Source: Lentisphaeria bacterium (GTDB lineage Bacteria; Verrucomicrobiota; Lentisphaeria; Victivallales; Victivallaceae). From it: a stretch of 64,000 bases of DNA. The stretch lies in the NCBI GenBank assembly GCA_022009855.1, contig CP091727.1, positions 2,170,001 through 2,234,000 of the forward strand, written 5' to 3'. Below the pieces are notes generated by a model that ran no database searches, had not been told where the DNA came from, and was given only the letters and a program-made list of their open reading frames with translations. This document shows positions 30,212 to 40,274 of the stretch, in pieces (position 1 is the first letter of the stretch; every line of letters begins with the position of its first letter). The position numbers were made by a program, and so were the translations under genes.

Positions 30212-31753
30212 CTACTTCGCTTTCTCCACCTCAGTTGCCTCGGCTTCCACCCATTTCGCCCATTTGTGGAAGTGGGTGTTCAGCGAGTGCGACTTCGCCG
30301 CGGTCACGCCGAGCGAAATGAGCGCCACCAGAACGATGACGACGGCTCCGGCGAGTTCCGGGCGGGTGAAGATGCGGCGGTCGGCCGCGGAGGGATCATC
30401 CGTCAATGCGTTGCGCCGGGCCCAGATGAAGACCGGAATTCCGAGCAGCAGGAAGAGAAACGCGGTCATAAGGTAGTTCAGTCCGGCCGAATAGATCATC
30501 CACAGTGCGAAGAGCGAACCGGCCACGCCGCAGAAGAACGCGAAGTGGAAGCGCACCGGCATGTCGGCCGGATACTGTTTCGTCGCACAGATCTTCCACA
30601 GATAGAGCGTGCATGCAAGATACGGCGGCAGAATCATCACCGAGGTGATCGAAAGCATCGTGTTCCAGGCGTTGCTGGCGAAGTAGACTACGATCATCGC
30701 CAGCTGCATGATCAGGCTGGAGACGAAGAGCGAAACGCTCGGCATGCCGCGGGAGTTCTCCCGTTTGAAGATGCGCGGGAAGGTGCCGTCCATCGCCGCC
30801 GCATAGGGAATCTGGGCGATCATGATGGTGAAGGCGAGCCAGCTGGTGAGCAGCGCAATGATCACTCCCGCGTTCATCACGTCGCCCGCCCAGGAGCCGT
30901 GAACCACATCCTGCAGCAGCGGTGCAGTCGACGGATTGGCGAGCGCGGCCAGCTGCGGCTGATACATCCGGCCGAAGGGGAGGATCGAAAGCAGTGCGTA
31001 GATCACCAGACAGCCGAGAAATCCGATCAGCGTCGCCTTGCCGACGTCGCTCTGACTGCGCGCCCGGCCGGAAACCACCACCGCGCCTTCGATGCCGATG
31101 AATGCCCACAGCGTCACCATCATCGTCGACTGCACCTGCTTGAGCATACTGCCGAGCGGGCGGATGTGAAGCTGGGGAATCGTTTCGCTGCCGGTCATGT
31201 CGGTCGAGAAGAAGGCCCAGCGGAAGGCGAAGAGCATGATGACGATGAAGAGAGCGATCGGAACCAGTTTGCAGATCGTGCCAATCGTGTTGATGAAGGC
31301 CGCCTGCCTCATGCCGGCCAGTACGGCGAAATTCATGATCCAGATCACCAGTGAGCCGCCCAGGATCGACCAGAGGTTGTTTCCGCCGGTGAAGGTGCCG
31401 GGAAAGAAGTAGTTCAAGGCATCCATCAGCAGCACCGCGAAGCCGACGTTGCCGAAGATGTTGCACAGCCAGTAGGACCACGCCATCTGAAATCCGGCGA
31501 AGCGGCCGAAGCCGAGCCGGGCGTAGGCGTAGATGCCGGTGGTCGCATCCGGCCTCGCATCGGCAAGAATCCGGAAGGTGTTTGCGATGAAGAACATTCC
31601 GATTCCTGTCACCACCCAGGCGATGATGACCGCCGTCACCGAGGCCTGCTGGGCCATGTTCTGCGGCAGGCTGAAGATGCCGCCGCCGATCATTGCGGAG
31701 ACCACCAGGGCGGCCAGCGCGGTCACTCCGAGTTTTCTGTTGTCGTCAGCCAT
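30212..31753 (-). CDS. APC superfamily basic amino acid antiporter (ArcD-like)
   Basis: Intact, 513 residues, start ATG 31753 with a strong GAGGAGG site. About 12-13 transmembrane helices are visible. The start GVTALAALVVSAMIGGGIFS has the unwound TM1 motif, and PDATTGIYAYARLGFGRFAG and WSYWLCNIFGNVGF match the arginine-ornithine/agmatine-type antiporters. The substrate is probably a basic amino acid or polyamine. It follows two secretin genes closely, which gives no functional hint. The open frame continues upstream into the secretin region by chance; the Shine-Dalgarno fixes the start. Confidence 0.9.
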   Translation of the reverse strand: MADDNRKLGVTALAALVVSAMIGGGIFSLPQNMAQQASVTAVIIAWVVTGIGMFFIANTFRILADARPDATTGIYAYARLGFGRFAGFQMAWSYWLCNIFGNVGFAVLLMDALNYFFPGTFTGGNNLWSILGGSLVIWIMNFAVLAGMRQAAFINTIGTICKLVPIALFIVIMLFAFRWAFFSTDMTGSETIPQLHIRPLGSMLKQVQSTMMVTLWAFIGIEGAVVVSGRARSQSDVGKATLIGFLGCLVIYALLSILPFGRMYQPQLAALANPSTAPLLQDVVHGSWAGDVMNAGVIIALLTSWLAFTIMIAQIPYAAAMDGTFPRIFKRENSRGMPSVSLFVSSLIMQLAMIVVYFASNAWNTMLSITSVMILPPYLACTLYLWKICATKQYPADMPVRFHFAFFCGVAGSLFALWMIYSAGLNYLMTAFLFLLLGIPVFIWARRNALTDDPSAADRRIFTRPELAGAVVIVLVALISLGVTAAKSHSLNTHFHKWAKWVEAEATEVEKAK

Positions 31754-31787
31754 GATGTTGATTCCTCCTCTTGTTGTATCCTCAAAA

Positions 31788-33517
31788 TTACCGGGTGCTC
31801 CGGGTGCTTCTGGCGGCGGCGGGGGGAGTCCTTCGGAGAGTCCCAGACGCATTCGCCCACGACGATCAGTTCGGCGTTGCGGATCGAGGTGGATTCGGTC
31901 GAGAAGAGGTAGCCGAGATAGGGAACTTCCATGAGCCAGGGGATTCCGGTGCGGGATTTGACCTGCTCCTGTTTGCGCAGTCCGCCGATGACGAACCGGT
32001 CTTTTCCGTGTGGCAGGCTCACCTCCTGGGTGACGGTGTTGCCGTTGGAAATGCGCGGTTTTCCGTTCGATTCGAAGCCGATCAGACTGGAGTTCGAGAG
32101 CGTCACGCTGAACCGGGTCTCGTCGAGGTTGACCGAGGCGTTGTTGACCGTCATCGTGAAGCCGAATCCGGCGAACGCGGTGGTGACCTGCTGTTCCCCC
32201 TTTGCCGATGGCGAGGTCGGCACTCTCCCTGTCGGGCCGGTCGATCGACCGGCCGAACCATGCGGCGATCGAGGAGAGCAGTTCGTAGGGACCGACGCCT
32301 GCGTCAGGGAAGGGGTTCCGTTGGAGGGATCGATGGTGGTTCCCGGTTCGATGGCGCCGTTCACCGGCTGCGAGGTATCCGAGTAGAAGATCTGGGTGGT
32401 GCGGCTGAGCTGTGCCGGGGTGTTGTTGCGCACGCACAGCTCGCCGGTGTGGGAGCACTTTCGCCTTTCCCCGGCTTGCGAGGAAGTCGAGGTAGCGGGT
32501 GTTCCACTTCGGGTTGAAGTTGTAGAAGCTGGTCCGTTCGGAGCCGTCGGCCCGGTTCAGGCCGCCGTTGTAGACCGCCGCCCAGTTGTTGCGGTAGCGG
32601 CCGCCGACCGAGAAGAGATCGGCGCCTTCGTTGTTCTTCCACGACTGGAAGTCGATGCCCATGCGTTCGTCGTTCTCGCTGTAAAGCTCGTAGACCCGGA
32701 TGCGGAGCCGGACCTGCGGAATCGGCACGTCGTAGAGCGCGAGCATTTTTGCGATGTTGTCGCAGGAGTAGTTCGAGACGTCGAAGATCAGCCAGTTGAG
32801 ATCGGGATCGATGGCGACGACGTCCTGCCCCTGCCAGAGTTCGGTCACGTCGGAGATGTTCATGCCCATGTTCTGGATCAGCGGCAGCAGGTTCTGCGCC
32901 GGAACGAACTTCGGCAGGTAGAAGAACATCTGCGAGCCGTAGTTGATCGCACCGAGCGCCGGATTGTCGAGCATCGCCACGATCGAATCGATCCCCATGC
33001 CGTTTTCGTGGTCTTCGAACCGGTAATCCTCGGCGCTGACGAACAACAGTCCGGTTCCGTCGGCGTACTTCAGGCACTCCACCGCGGTGTTGCTGCCGAG
33101 CTGGAGCGGCGGATTGTAACCCGGCTGGGCGTTCGCCGGGGTGGCGAGTTCGGGGGAGCTCACCGTCGCGGTGAGCGGCGCCGTCGTGGTGTTGCCGGGG
33201 TAGTTCTGCTGCAGACTGGTGTTGCCGACCCGTTTGGACTGCACCATCTGGCGCAGGTAGTCGCGGAATTCATAGGGATCGACGTGGCGGAGCACATAGG
33301 TTTTGGTGATGACCCGCGGGTCGGCGTTGTCGCGGACGAAGTGGACTTCGCGGGTATCCTCCTTCACCTTGACGAGCAGCTGAGCCTCGACCCGGGTGCT
33401 GTCGTAGCCGCCGGTATTGTTGAAGTTCGAATCGCGGGGCACGCCGGGAATCTCGGCGCCGTGTAGGAGTGCGGGCGCCGCGAGGAGGAGAAAGAGAAAT
33501 ACCTTGTTCTGTCGCAT
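31788..33517 (-). CDS. Secretin-like outer-membrane protein 1, frameshifts
   Basis: About 575 residues with a signal peptide (MRQNKVFLFLLLAAPALLHG, cut near AEIPG). The N-domains contain VITKTYVLRHVDPYEFRDYL and VVAIDPDLNWLIFDV. The secretin core follows, with RIRVYELYSENDERMGIDFQ, ETRFSVTLSNSSLIGF, and the C-terminal motif GIPWLMEVPYLGYLFSTEST, as in GspD/PilQ. Breaks lie near 32470, 32305 and 32200. The stop is uncertain: 31788 if the C6 run near 31825 is off by one base, otherwise 31723 inside the permease. It follows its paralogue by 12 bp. It may form the outer-membrane channel for the pseudopilins. Confidence 0.75.
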
Positions 33518-33529
33518 GATGCCGCCTCC

Positions 33530-34973
33530 CTATTTGAGTTGAATGAGTTCACCTGCCGCGCCGTCGGCGGGAGCGGGTCTGGCTGTGTCGAGCATTTCCG
33601 CGGTGACCGCGAGGTAGAAGCGGGTTTTCTCGAGACTGGTGGTCGTGGTGCTGAAGAGATACTTCAGAATCGGAATCTCCATCAGAAACGGCATGCCGAT
33701 GGTCTGTTCGACCTCCTGTTCGAGGTTCCATTCGGCGAGGATGGTCTCTCTGCCCAGTTCGATCAGGGTGTTGCCGGTGACCTGGCTGGTCTCGACCAGT
33801 TCCGAGCCGACGTTGTTCCGCTCGACGATGTCGGCGGCCTGGATGTCGTAGCCGAAGAAGACGGTGCCCGGGTATTTCGCATAGGCTCCAGGCTGGTAGG
33901 GATTGATGGCGAACTCCTCGCTCGCCGGGTACCCCTCCTGCGGCACGCCGTAATGGAGGTTGACAATCGGCTGGATGAGTTTCAAATAGAGCTGGTTGAG
34001 TCCGGCGGTCTCCCCGAGGAGTCCGGTGGTGACACTGCTCTTGTCATTGTCGGATTTGGCGATGTTCTGGAACTGCGGATTGAAGTAGAGTTCGGCGGAG
34101 GGAGTGTTGTTGCAGACGGTGAGGGTGGCGCGGTTCCGGATCTCGGCGTTGCCGCTCTGCTGGAGCAGCCGGATGAAGCTCGCGTCGAATTGCGGCGCGA
34201 AGAGAAATCCGCCCAGCGGACCGGAAAAGGCCTGCAGGGCGGCGGTTCCGCCGGAGGTGACTCCGGCGGCGTCCCAGGCGGTGGAGAAGAGGTTCAATCC
34301 GGGACCGTTTTTCCAGGCGAGATATTCGATGCCGAGGTCGCGCAGAGTGCTTTCGCGCAGTTCGTACAACGTGAAGTGGAAGGTGATCTGCGGGGCGGGG
34401 CGGTCGATCCAGCTCAGAAACTCGTAGACGTACTGGGTGTTGGAGCTGTTGTCCTTCCAGTAGATCTGGTTGGAGTTGGCGTCCCAGGCGTAGACCGATC
34501 CGGCGGGGCCTTCTCCGATGATGGAGTTGACCAGCACGTTGAGCATGTTCTGACCGGAACGGAACTTCGGCCGATAGACCGCCCGGGTGATGCCGGTGCC
34601 GCGGATGACGTCGGCCGGAGTTCTGCCGTCGACCTTGATGTCACGGTCGATTTTGCGGATGAAGTCATCCACATAGGGCATCATTTTGATCGGACAGGTC
34701 ACGGTGAGCAGCTGGGTGTTGTCCGCACCGTATTCGATGCAGTTGACGCTGGAGTTCATGTTGTAACGTTTGACGATGCCGAGCAGGAACGGGGTGACGT
34801 CGTTGGACTGGACATACTTGAGCTGGTAAATCTTCGAGACCATGCGATCCTGCGCGTCATCCTGGACAAACCGGAGTTTCTGCACTCCTGTTTTGGTTTC
34901 GTCGGCGGCCGGCGCCGTGGGAGGCCGCGCACAGGAGCAGTCCGAGAGTGATCGCCGTTGTGTGTCTGAACAT
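33530..34973 (-). CDS. Secretin-like outer-membrane protein 2, one frameshift
   Basis: About 481 residues from ATG 34973, after GGGAGGAGAC. The signal peptide (MFRHTTAITLGLLLCAAST, then APAADE) is separated from the rest by one extra G at 34919-34921. Then MVSKIYQLKYVQSNDVTPFL, PYVDDFIRKIDRDIK, and QITFHFTLYELRESTLRDLG lead to the secretin terminus IGMPFLMEIPILKYLFSTTT. The beta-barrel domain is recognisable but divergent; no lipoprotein box is seen. It is the first gene of the secretin-secretin-antiporter transcript and has a strong promoter 220 bp upstream. Confidence 0.78.
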
Positions 34974-35191
34974 GTTTGTCTGTCTCCTCCCGATAGTTAA
35001 CTGAGCGGCAGCCGGGCGTCCGGCGGCCGCGGCGCATTGCGCGACCGCGCCCAGCCCCTCTCAGGTGCGTAAAACATGTTGTCGATGCGGAGTCCCCGCA
35101 TGCGGCCGTCTATGAAACGGCATGAAGCATTTCAATAATTTTGCTTCTTTTTTCGGAAAAACAGATACAATAACTACTCTCTTCTTTATCA
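34974..35191 (-). other. Long leader of the secretin operon
   Basis: This stretch and the flank to 35351 hold no gene I can support. From the promoter, about 210 nt would be transcribed before the first secretin codon. It contains an inverted repeat ATGCGG-GGACT-CCGCAT (around 35086-35102) and a very GC-rich segment just before the ribosome site. No known riboswitch was recognised. Confidence 0.45.
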
Positions 35192-35219
35192 ATATTACTC
35201 CAATTTTTTCGTTTGTCAA
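35192..35219 (-). promoter_or_regulatory. Strong promoter of the secretin operon
   Basis: The minus strand has a consensus -35 TTGACA (35214-35219), a 16-bp spacer and -10 TAATAT (35192-35197). It is one of the best promoters in the window and suggests constitutive expression of the secretins. Confidence 0.65.
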
Positions 35220-35351
35220 CCCCTGTTTCGGAAGAGAAAGCGAATTTTGACGAAGATTTGCCGCAGAGGCGGTTTCCGCCGGGAGGGTGGATGGAGGAGG
35301 AGAAAAGCGGCGGCCGGAACCGGTATGGGCCGCCTGCATGCCGGGACGGGG

Positions 35352-36277
35352 TTATTCCGGAGATTGTTCTTCCGCATCCGGATGGCAGAATTTGAGGTTG
35401 ACGTAGTTGCCCGGTTCGACCTCCACGATGTCGAACCGGATCACTTTGCCGGCCTCGACCATGCGCCGGTACCGGCCGGGGAGTGGCCGACCTTGCGCTT
35501 GAACAATCCGGCGAAATAGTACTCGTTGGAGAAGTGGAGGTCGGCGGAGATCTGCTTGATCGTCCGGCGGGTGCAGTGGAGCAGCTCCTGCGCCGCGGCC
35601 AGTTTCCGTTTCAGCAGATACTGGTAAGGGGGTTCCCCGAAGTCGCGGCGGAAGATCCGGGTCGTCTGGATTTCGGAACGGTGCAGCAGACGGGCCATCT
35701 CCGCTAGGCTGGGCATCGGCAGGAAGATATGTTTTTCCAGAAATTCCCGCAGCTGCCGCCCCTCGTCGCTGATGGGATGGTTGACATCCTGCCGGGTCAG
35801 CACATCGTCGGCGATCTGGGCGATGATCGAGCTGATGATCTCCGGGCCGAGCGGCAGATGGGCCTGTTCCGGATGCCGGCGCAGCTTCTGAAGCCCTTCG
35901 GTGAAGAGTTCCGGACGGGAGAAGTTCCGGACGAGGTGGACGTTTTCCAGCGAATAGAGTCGCAGGAGTTCCGCCACCAGCGGGCCGCTGACGTTGAACC
36001 AGTGCTTCACCCAGGGATCTTCCGCGCTGGACCAGTAGGACCGCTGCCCGCTGTTGGGAATCCAGTAAAGATCGCCCTTCTTCGGAAAATATTCGACGCC
36101 GTCGATCTGCAGTTGTCCCCGGCCGGATTCCACAAACTCGAATACAAAGTAAAGGTCGCATTCCCGCAGTTCGATCCGGTAATTGCCGTCGCAGTAGCTG
36201 GTTCCGGCTAGGTGCAGTCGGAACGGGGAACGCGGATCGGGCGGCGGCGGAAAGATAAAATCCTCCTGCATGATCAT
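35352..36277 (-). CDS. AraC family transcriptional regulator, frameshift near the C-terminus
   Basis: About 308 residues. The sensor half is cupin-like (DLYFVFEFVESGRGQLQIDG, YFPKKGDLYWIPNSGQRSYW). The DNA-binding half has MPSLAEMARLLHRSEIQTTR and IKQISADLHFSNEYYFAGLF, then FKRKVGHSPGRYRRM. The last phrase needs one added C near 35480; without it the protein stops early at 35441 in AGTGAWSRPAK. The longer version adds a 25-residue tail after the usual AraC end. It is divergent from the pseudopilin-heparinase locus and probably controls it. Confidence 0.88.
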
Positions 36278-36305
36278 AAACCTTATCTTTTGTCAATAAT
36301 CAGTA

Positions 36306-36334
36306 TTGGAAATCAGCAGTTTCTACCCTATAAT
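36306..36334 (+). promoter_or_regulatory. Promoter of polysaccharide locus 2
   Basis: TTGGAA (36306-36311), 17 bp and a perfect TATAAT (36329-36334), about 65 bp before the pseudopilin start at 36399. Confidence 0.6.
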
Positions 36335-36398
36335 ATATACAGACATTTACAACGATGCAACCTAGAAGCCTCTATTTATGGAAAGGTAAATAAAGAAC

Positions 36399-37243
36399 AT
36401 GAAACACTTACATTCCCGGAAAGGACGGCTCTGTGGACTTTCCTTTTCCCTGTACCCTCATTCGGCCCCGTTCGAGCTGTACGGGCCGTTATCGGACATT
36501 TACGCTTATTGAGTTGCTCGTTGTGATAGCTATCATTGCGATACTGGCGGCGATGCTGCTGCCGGCGCTGAACAAGGCGCGGGAGCGGGCGCAGGCGAAC
36601 TCTTGTATGAACAACCTGAAAACGCTGGGGACGGCGATCTCGTTTTACAGCAACGATTACGCGGGATGGATGACTCACGGCGGTAATTATCATGATGGTT
36701 CGTACATTACGTTCCTGTCACAATATATCGGCGGGAAAGGCGTCGGCGAGCTGTTGTCCGGGACGGAGGCTGATTTGAGTGAGGCGACTCCGAAAAGCTT
36801 CATCTGCCCGGCGATCGAAATGCGGATTCCATCGAAGAAGAATTGTTACGTTTACGCGATGAGCGGCAAAAACAACCAGAGAACCACCGGTTACTCCTAT
36901 CCGTTGTTCAAGCGGAAAAAAACTGCCGGAGGAAACGCCGAGCGAAATTTTCCTGGCTGCCGACAGCAGCTGCCCCGCATTTGAAGCGACCAACGGAACA
37001 AAGGACTGGGCGACGACCCTGCTGGTGTGGGATCCGGTCGCGAATCCGAATTACGCGGCGCTGACTCCCCGGCATGGCGGCAACTTCAATACGCTGACGC
37101 TGGCGCTCAATGTGGTCAGCAAACGTCCCAACGACGTGCGTAATCGCATGCGGTTTCTGTGGGTGGATTCGCTGACCGGGGAGATGACGCTGATGAAGTT
37201 CGACGGCATGTGCGATGCACAGGGCAATCTGTTCAAGTTTTGA
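36399..37243 (+). CDS. Type II secretion-like pseudopilin, two frameshifts
   Basis: About 280 residues. The N-terminal helix FTLIELLVVIAIIAIL, then LLPALNKARERAQANSC and MNNLKTLGTAISFYSNDYAG mark it as a Lentisphaerota pseudopilin. ATG 36399 opens MKHLHSRKGRLCG, a leader typical of these proteins, but needs one shift near 36435; the in-frame alternative is a GTG at 36433 without ribosome site. A second break is A7 at 36916-36922; with six A it reads KLPEETPSEIFLAAD and continues to stop 37243. The tail PRHGGNFNTLTLALN is a degenerate version of the usual motif. It is the first gene of locus 2, 14 bp before the lyase. Confidence 0.82.
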
Positions 37244-37257
37244 GTGGGAATGATCCG

Positions 37258-39651
37258 ATGAAAAAAGTATGGCTGATGTTGGCGACGGCACTGTTCTGCG
37301 GTTCCGCCGGAGCAGTGGCGCCGGAGCTGTTCCGGCCGGACGAGGCGCTGAAAAAGAAGATTGCGGCGGATCCAGAGATGAAACGCATCCTGTATCAGGC
37401 GCACCGGACGATGCTTTCGCCGGAGATGACCAGGGTACGGCCCGACCGGGGAAACAAGTACACGCTCTGGTATTTCGGAACCACCTTCACCTATTGGATG
37501 GAGGGGCTGGGTTACAGCTACATGGTTACCGAAGACGAAAAATATGCGAAGAAGGCAGTGGCGCTGATTGTCAGCACCTGCCGGGATTTTCCGGTCAACG
37601 ACGAAAAGCTCTCCAGCGGACTGGTCTGTGAACGAGGCCAGTTTTTGTACGGGCTGGCGATCGGCTGTTTCTTCTTCTTCGATAAGCTCACGCCGGAGGA
37701 GCAGCAATTGGTCGCGGATACAGCCGCCGGCTATATCGATGAGACGCTTAAGGAGGCGGACAACCCGGAAACATGGTGGTACGGCATCCACAATCACAAC
37801 GGAGTGATGTTCGGCCCCGCCGGAATCATCAGTCTCTTTTTTCAGGACCGGCCCGGCTACAAGAAACGGATGGCCGACTGTGTGCGGATTCTGAGGCGGT
37901 GGATCAACTCCGGCTTCGACGACAAGGGGCTTCCGTGCGAGGGTTCGGTTTATGCCCGCTACAGTGCGCTGCGGGTGATGCTCTTTGCAACCCTGTTGCG
38001 CGATCAGGGCGGTGAGGATCTGTTCAGAACCACCAAACTGAAGAAGTGGCCGCACGTCTATCCGGCCAAGATGATTCCCGGAACCAACCTGGTCGAAACC
38101 CGCAACGACGCGTACTACGCGCCGCCGAGTCTGGAGTGCCTGTTCGTATCGGTGGCGAATCAGGACCCGGTAGCGGAGTGGATATGGCGGAACTGGTCGG
38201 ACCGGGGACGAGAATATTTTCCGCTCAACCTGCTCTTAGAGGCGCGGCGGCGGCCGGAACCGGTGCTGGAGTTGACGAAATATCCCCGGAGCGTATTTTT
38301 CAGGCAGCGCCGGTTGTCGATCTGGCGGACCGGCTGGGGCAGGGATGACGCGATGTTTTCGATCGAGGCCGGCCCCTACTTGACCGCGAAGACCCGCCAC
38401 CGCTCCATCCACGCACAGGCCGACCGGGGACACTTCAACCTTTACGCCTACGGTGACTTGTGGGGCGTAGACACCGGTTATGCGAACGATGCCAACGGCA
38501 ACCCGAATTTTTCGCGCAGCAACACACTCGCCCACAGTTGCGTACTGATCGACGGCAAGGGGCAGGGGCGCAGCGGGAACGGGCCGGGCGTTTCCGCTGA
38601 AACGCTGGTGGCGCGCGACTCCGGTACGTTCGGGTACGCGAAGGTAGACTGCACCAGCGCCTACTGCGGCAACAACTGGGGAGAACCGGCCGCCGGGGTA
38701 AAGCAGGCGATTCGCGATGTATTTTTCGTGCGGTCGAGCCACGGCGCTTCTCCGTATGCGGTGGTACTGGACAATATCAACAGCGATTCCAAAACGCACA
38801 CCTATACCTGGCAGATGATGCTGTTGGCGGATAAGCAAGTGGAACTTCGACCGAACGGAGCGCTGATCCGCAACAGAATGCCTTTTGCGAGTTATGCGAC
38901 TACCCCGGCGCGGGCGAAGAACGGCGCCCTGACTTGGAAAGTGAAGTTCGACAAGGCGACTAGCTGTTCCTTCTGGGGGTTGTTTCGTGCCGGCGGTATT
39001 TCTATGCTGGACAGCGACTCCTTCTATCTCTCCATCGACGGAGACCAGCCGATACAGTGGAACACTGCCGCCGGAGCGGAATACGACTGGCGGCGCATCC
39101 CGGATCAGATGAATCTGCGCAACTCACCGCCCAAATCGAAGATGTTCGATTTCTCCGCCGGGGAGCATGCGATCACGCTCTCCACGCGTGAACGGGAAGC
39201 GGAGGTGCAGGCGCTCTTCCTCGGCACAACGCCGGATATGACTCCGGCGGTTCCTGGAGACGGCAGATTCCTTCCGGTTGCGGCAGCGGAGGTTTCCGAC
39301 GGCATGGTTCTCAAGCCGCATAAAAAAGCGGTTTCCGGCAACCGATGTGTGGTGTGGCTGGATGCCGCTCGCCTGGTGCGGATGTATCAGGATAGCTTCA
39401 CTCCAGCCAATTACAGCCGTCCTCCGGCGGTGATCCTGCGGCTGCGCGGCGATACGGAAGCGATCAACCCGTTGTTCGCGGCGGTACTGGCGCCACTGAA
39501 GCCGGAGATGAAGGAACCGGAGGTGAAGTTCGATCGTTCCGTCGCCGGGCGGGTCACGATCACGGTGGAATGGTTGGAGGCGGTCGATACGATCGTCTGG
39601 AATACGAATGGTAAAGGAACGGCAACTTTCCGGCGGGTTCCGGCGAAATAG
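37258..39651 (+). CDS. Secreted heparinase II/III-like polysaccharide lyase
   Basis: Intact, 797 residues. The start is ATG 37258, giving signal peptide MKKVWLMLATALFCGSAGAV. Residues 25-370 are an (alpha/alpha)6 toroid (YTLWYFGTTFTYWMEGLGY, ETWWYGIHNHNGVMFGPAG, LRRWINSGFDDKGLPCEGS). Residues 400-620 are the heparinase-type beta-sandwich, with RHRSIHAQADRGHFNLYAYG and WGVDTGYAND. An extra C-terminal beta domain of about 150 residues completes it. Such enzymes cleave uronic-acid polysaccharides (heparan, chondroitin, alginate) by beta-elimination; the substrate cannot be told. The AraC gene and pseudopilin are upstream, an MFS transporter downstream. Confidence 0.9.
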   Translation: MKKVWLMLATALFCGSAGAVAPELFRPDEALKKKIAADPEMKRILYQAHRTMLSPEMTRVRPDRGNKYTLWYFGTTFTYWMEGLGYSYMVTEDEKYAKKAVALIVSTCRDFPVNDEKLSSGLVCERGQFLYGLAIGCFFFFDKLTPEEQQLVADTAAGYIDETLKEADNPETWWYGIHNHNGVMFGPAGIISLFFQDRPGYKKRMADCVRILRRWINSGFDDKGLPCEGSVYARYSALRVMLFATLLRDQGGEDLFRTTKLKKWPHVYPAKMIPGTNLVETRNDAYYAPPSLECLFVSVANQDPVAEWIWRNWSDRGREYFPLNLLLEARRRPEPVLELTKYPRSVFFRQRRLSIWRTGWGRDDAMFSIEAGPYLTAKTRHRSIHAQADRGHFNLYAYGDLWGVDTGYANDANGNPNFSRSNTLAHSCVLIDGKGQGRSGNGPGVSAETLVARDSGTFGYAKVDCTSAYCGNNWGEPAAGVKQAIRDVFFVRSSHGASPYAVVLDNINSDSKTHTYTWQMMLLADKQVELRPNGALIRNRMPFASYATTPARAKNGALTWKVKFDKATSCSFWGLFRAGGISMLDSDSFYLSIDGDQPIQWNTAAGAEYDWRRIPDQMNLRNSPPKSKMFDFSAGEHAITLSTREREAEVQALFLGTTPDMTPAVPGDGRFLPVAAAEVSDGMVLKPHKKAVSGNRCVVWLDAARLVRMYQDSFTPANYSRPPAVILRLRGDTEAINPLFAAVLAPLKPEMKEPEVKFDRSVAGRVTITVEWLEAVDTIVWNTNGKGTATFRRVPAK

Positions 39652-39742
39652 TGTCAAAAAAGATCGGGAGTGACCGGGAACCCATTCATCCCGGCGGAGT
39701 ATCCCGCAGAGGTCCGGATGTCTGTCGAGAGGAGAGTTGATT

Positions 39743-40152
39743 GATGTCGTCTCACATCAATACCGCCGCGCAACCGGATGCTCAGCCGCGGCTGGCGCAC
39801 GATGGTTTCGCCGAAGACACCGGCCCGTGAGGATCGGTTCCTGCACGTGATGCAGATCGGCGAACCTTCGGCGGCGAAATATCCGGTGGAACTTCTGGAT
39901 TCCGGCGCCTGGCTCGGCGTCCGGGCCGCGGGGCGGATCGTCACCTTCGCGAAGAGCGGCAAAGCCGGTTCCGCGCCGGTGGAGTTCACCGTTCCGGCGG
40001 GAGAGGCGCATCAGGTGCTGCTGACCGACCTGCTGCCGGGGGAATACAACGTGACTCGGGACGGCAGACCGCTCTGCCGGGTTTCCGTGTCGAAGCAGGC
40101 AGGCACCGTAGAAATGGCGGCCGAACCGGGTCATTACCGGGTCGCGCCCTGA
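39743..40152 (+). pseudogene. 3' fragment of a heparinase-like or related secreted gene
   Basis: An open frame from 39745 to the stop at 40152 reads PRNRMLSRGWRTMVSPKTPA, then REDRFLHVMQIGEPSAAKYP, SAPVEFTVPAGEAHQVLL and GEYNVTRDGRPLCRVSV. This looks like the C-terminal part of a heparinase II/III-type or similar sugar enzyme (the DRFLHVM strand is common there). No start codon with a ribosome site or N-terminal part exists; upstream stops follow within 10 bp. It is probably the remnant of a deleted neighbour or of a longer gene truncated in assembly. The rest of 39652-40274 has no gene but includes a hairpin. Confidence 0.6.
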
Positions 40153-40159
40153 GCAATGG

Positions 40160-40200
40160 GCCGCGGCAGGCAGAAACCCTCGCTGCCGGTGTGCCGCGGC
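40160..40200 (+). terminator. Hairpin after the lyase fragment
   Basis: GCCGCGGCA (40160-40168) pairs perfectly with TGCCGCGGC (40192-40200); an inner GGCAG/CTGCC extends the stem. There is only a weak T tract (TGTTTCTG). It may separate the lyase genes from the transporter. Confidence 0.45.
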
Positions 40201-40274
40201 TGTTTCTGCGTTGCCGTTTGCCGCCGGTCCGGCGGAGGGAAGCGCCCATTCAACGAAAAGGAGAAATTTTTCGC

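Noticed and set aside
30212..33517. Apparent 1,101-residue secretin-permease fusion
   Set aside because: The reading between the two is meaningless; frameshifts in the secretin carry it into the permease frame, and the permease has its own Shine-Dalgarno and start.
33539..34951. 470-codon plus-strand open frame
   Set aside because: Antisense of secretin 2, which has signal peptide and secretin terminus on the minus strand.
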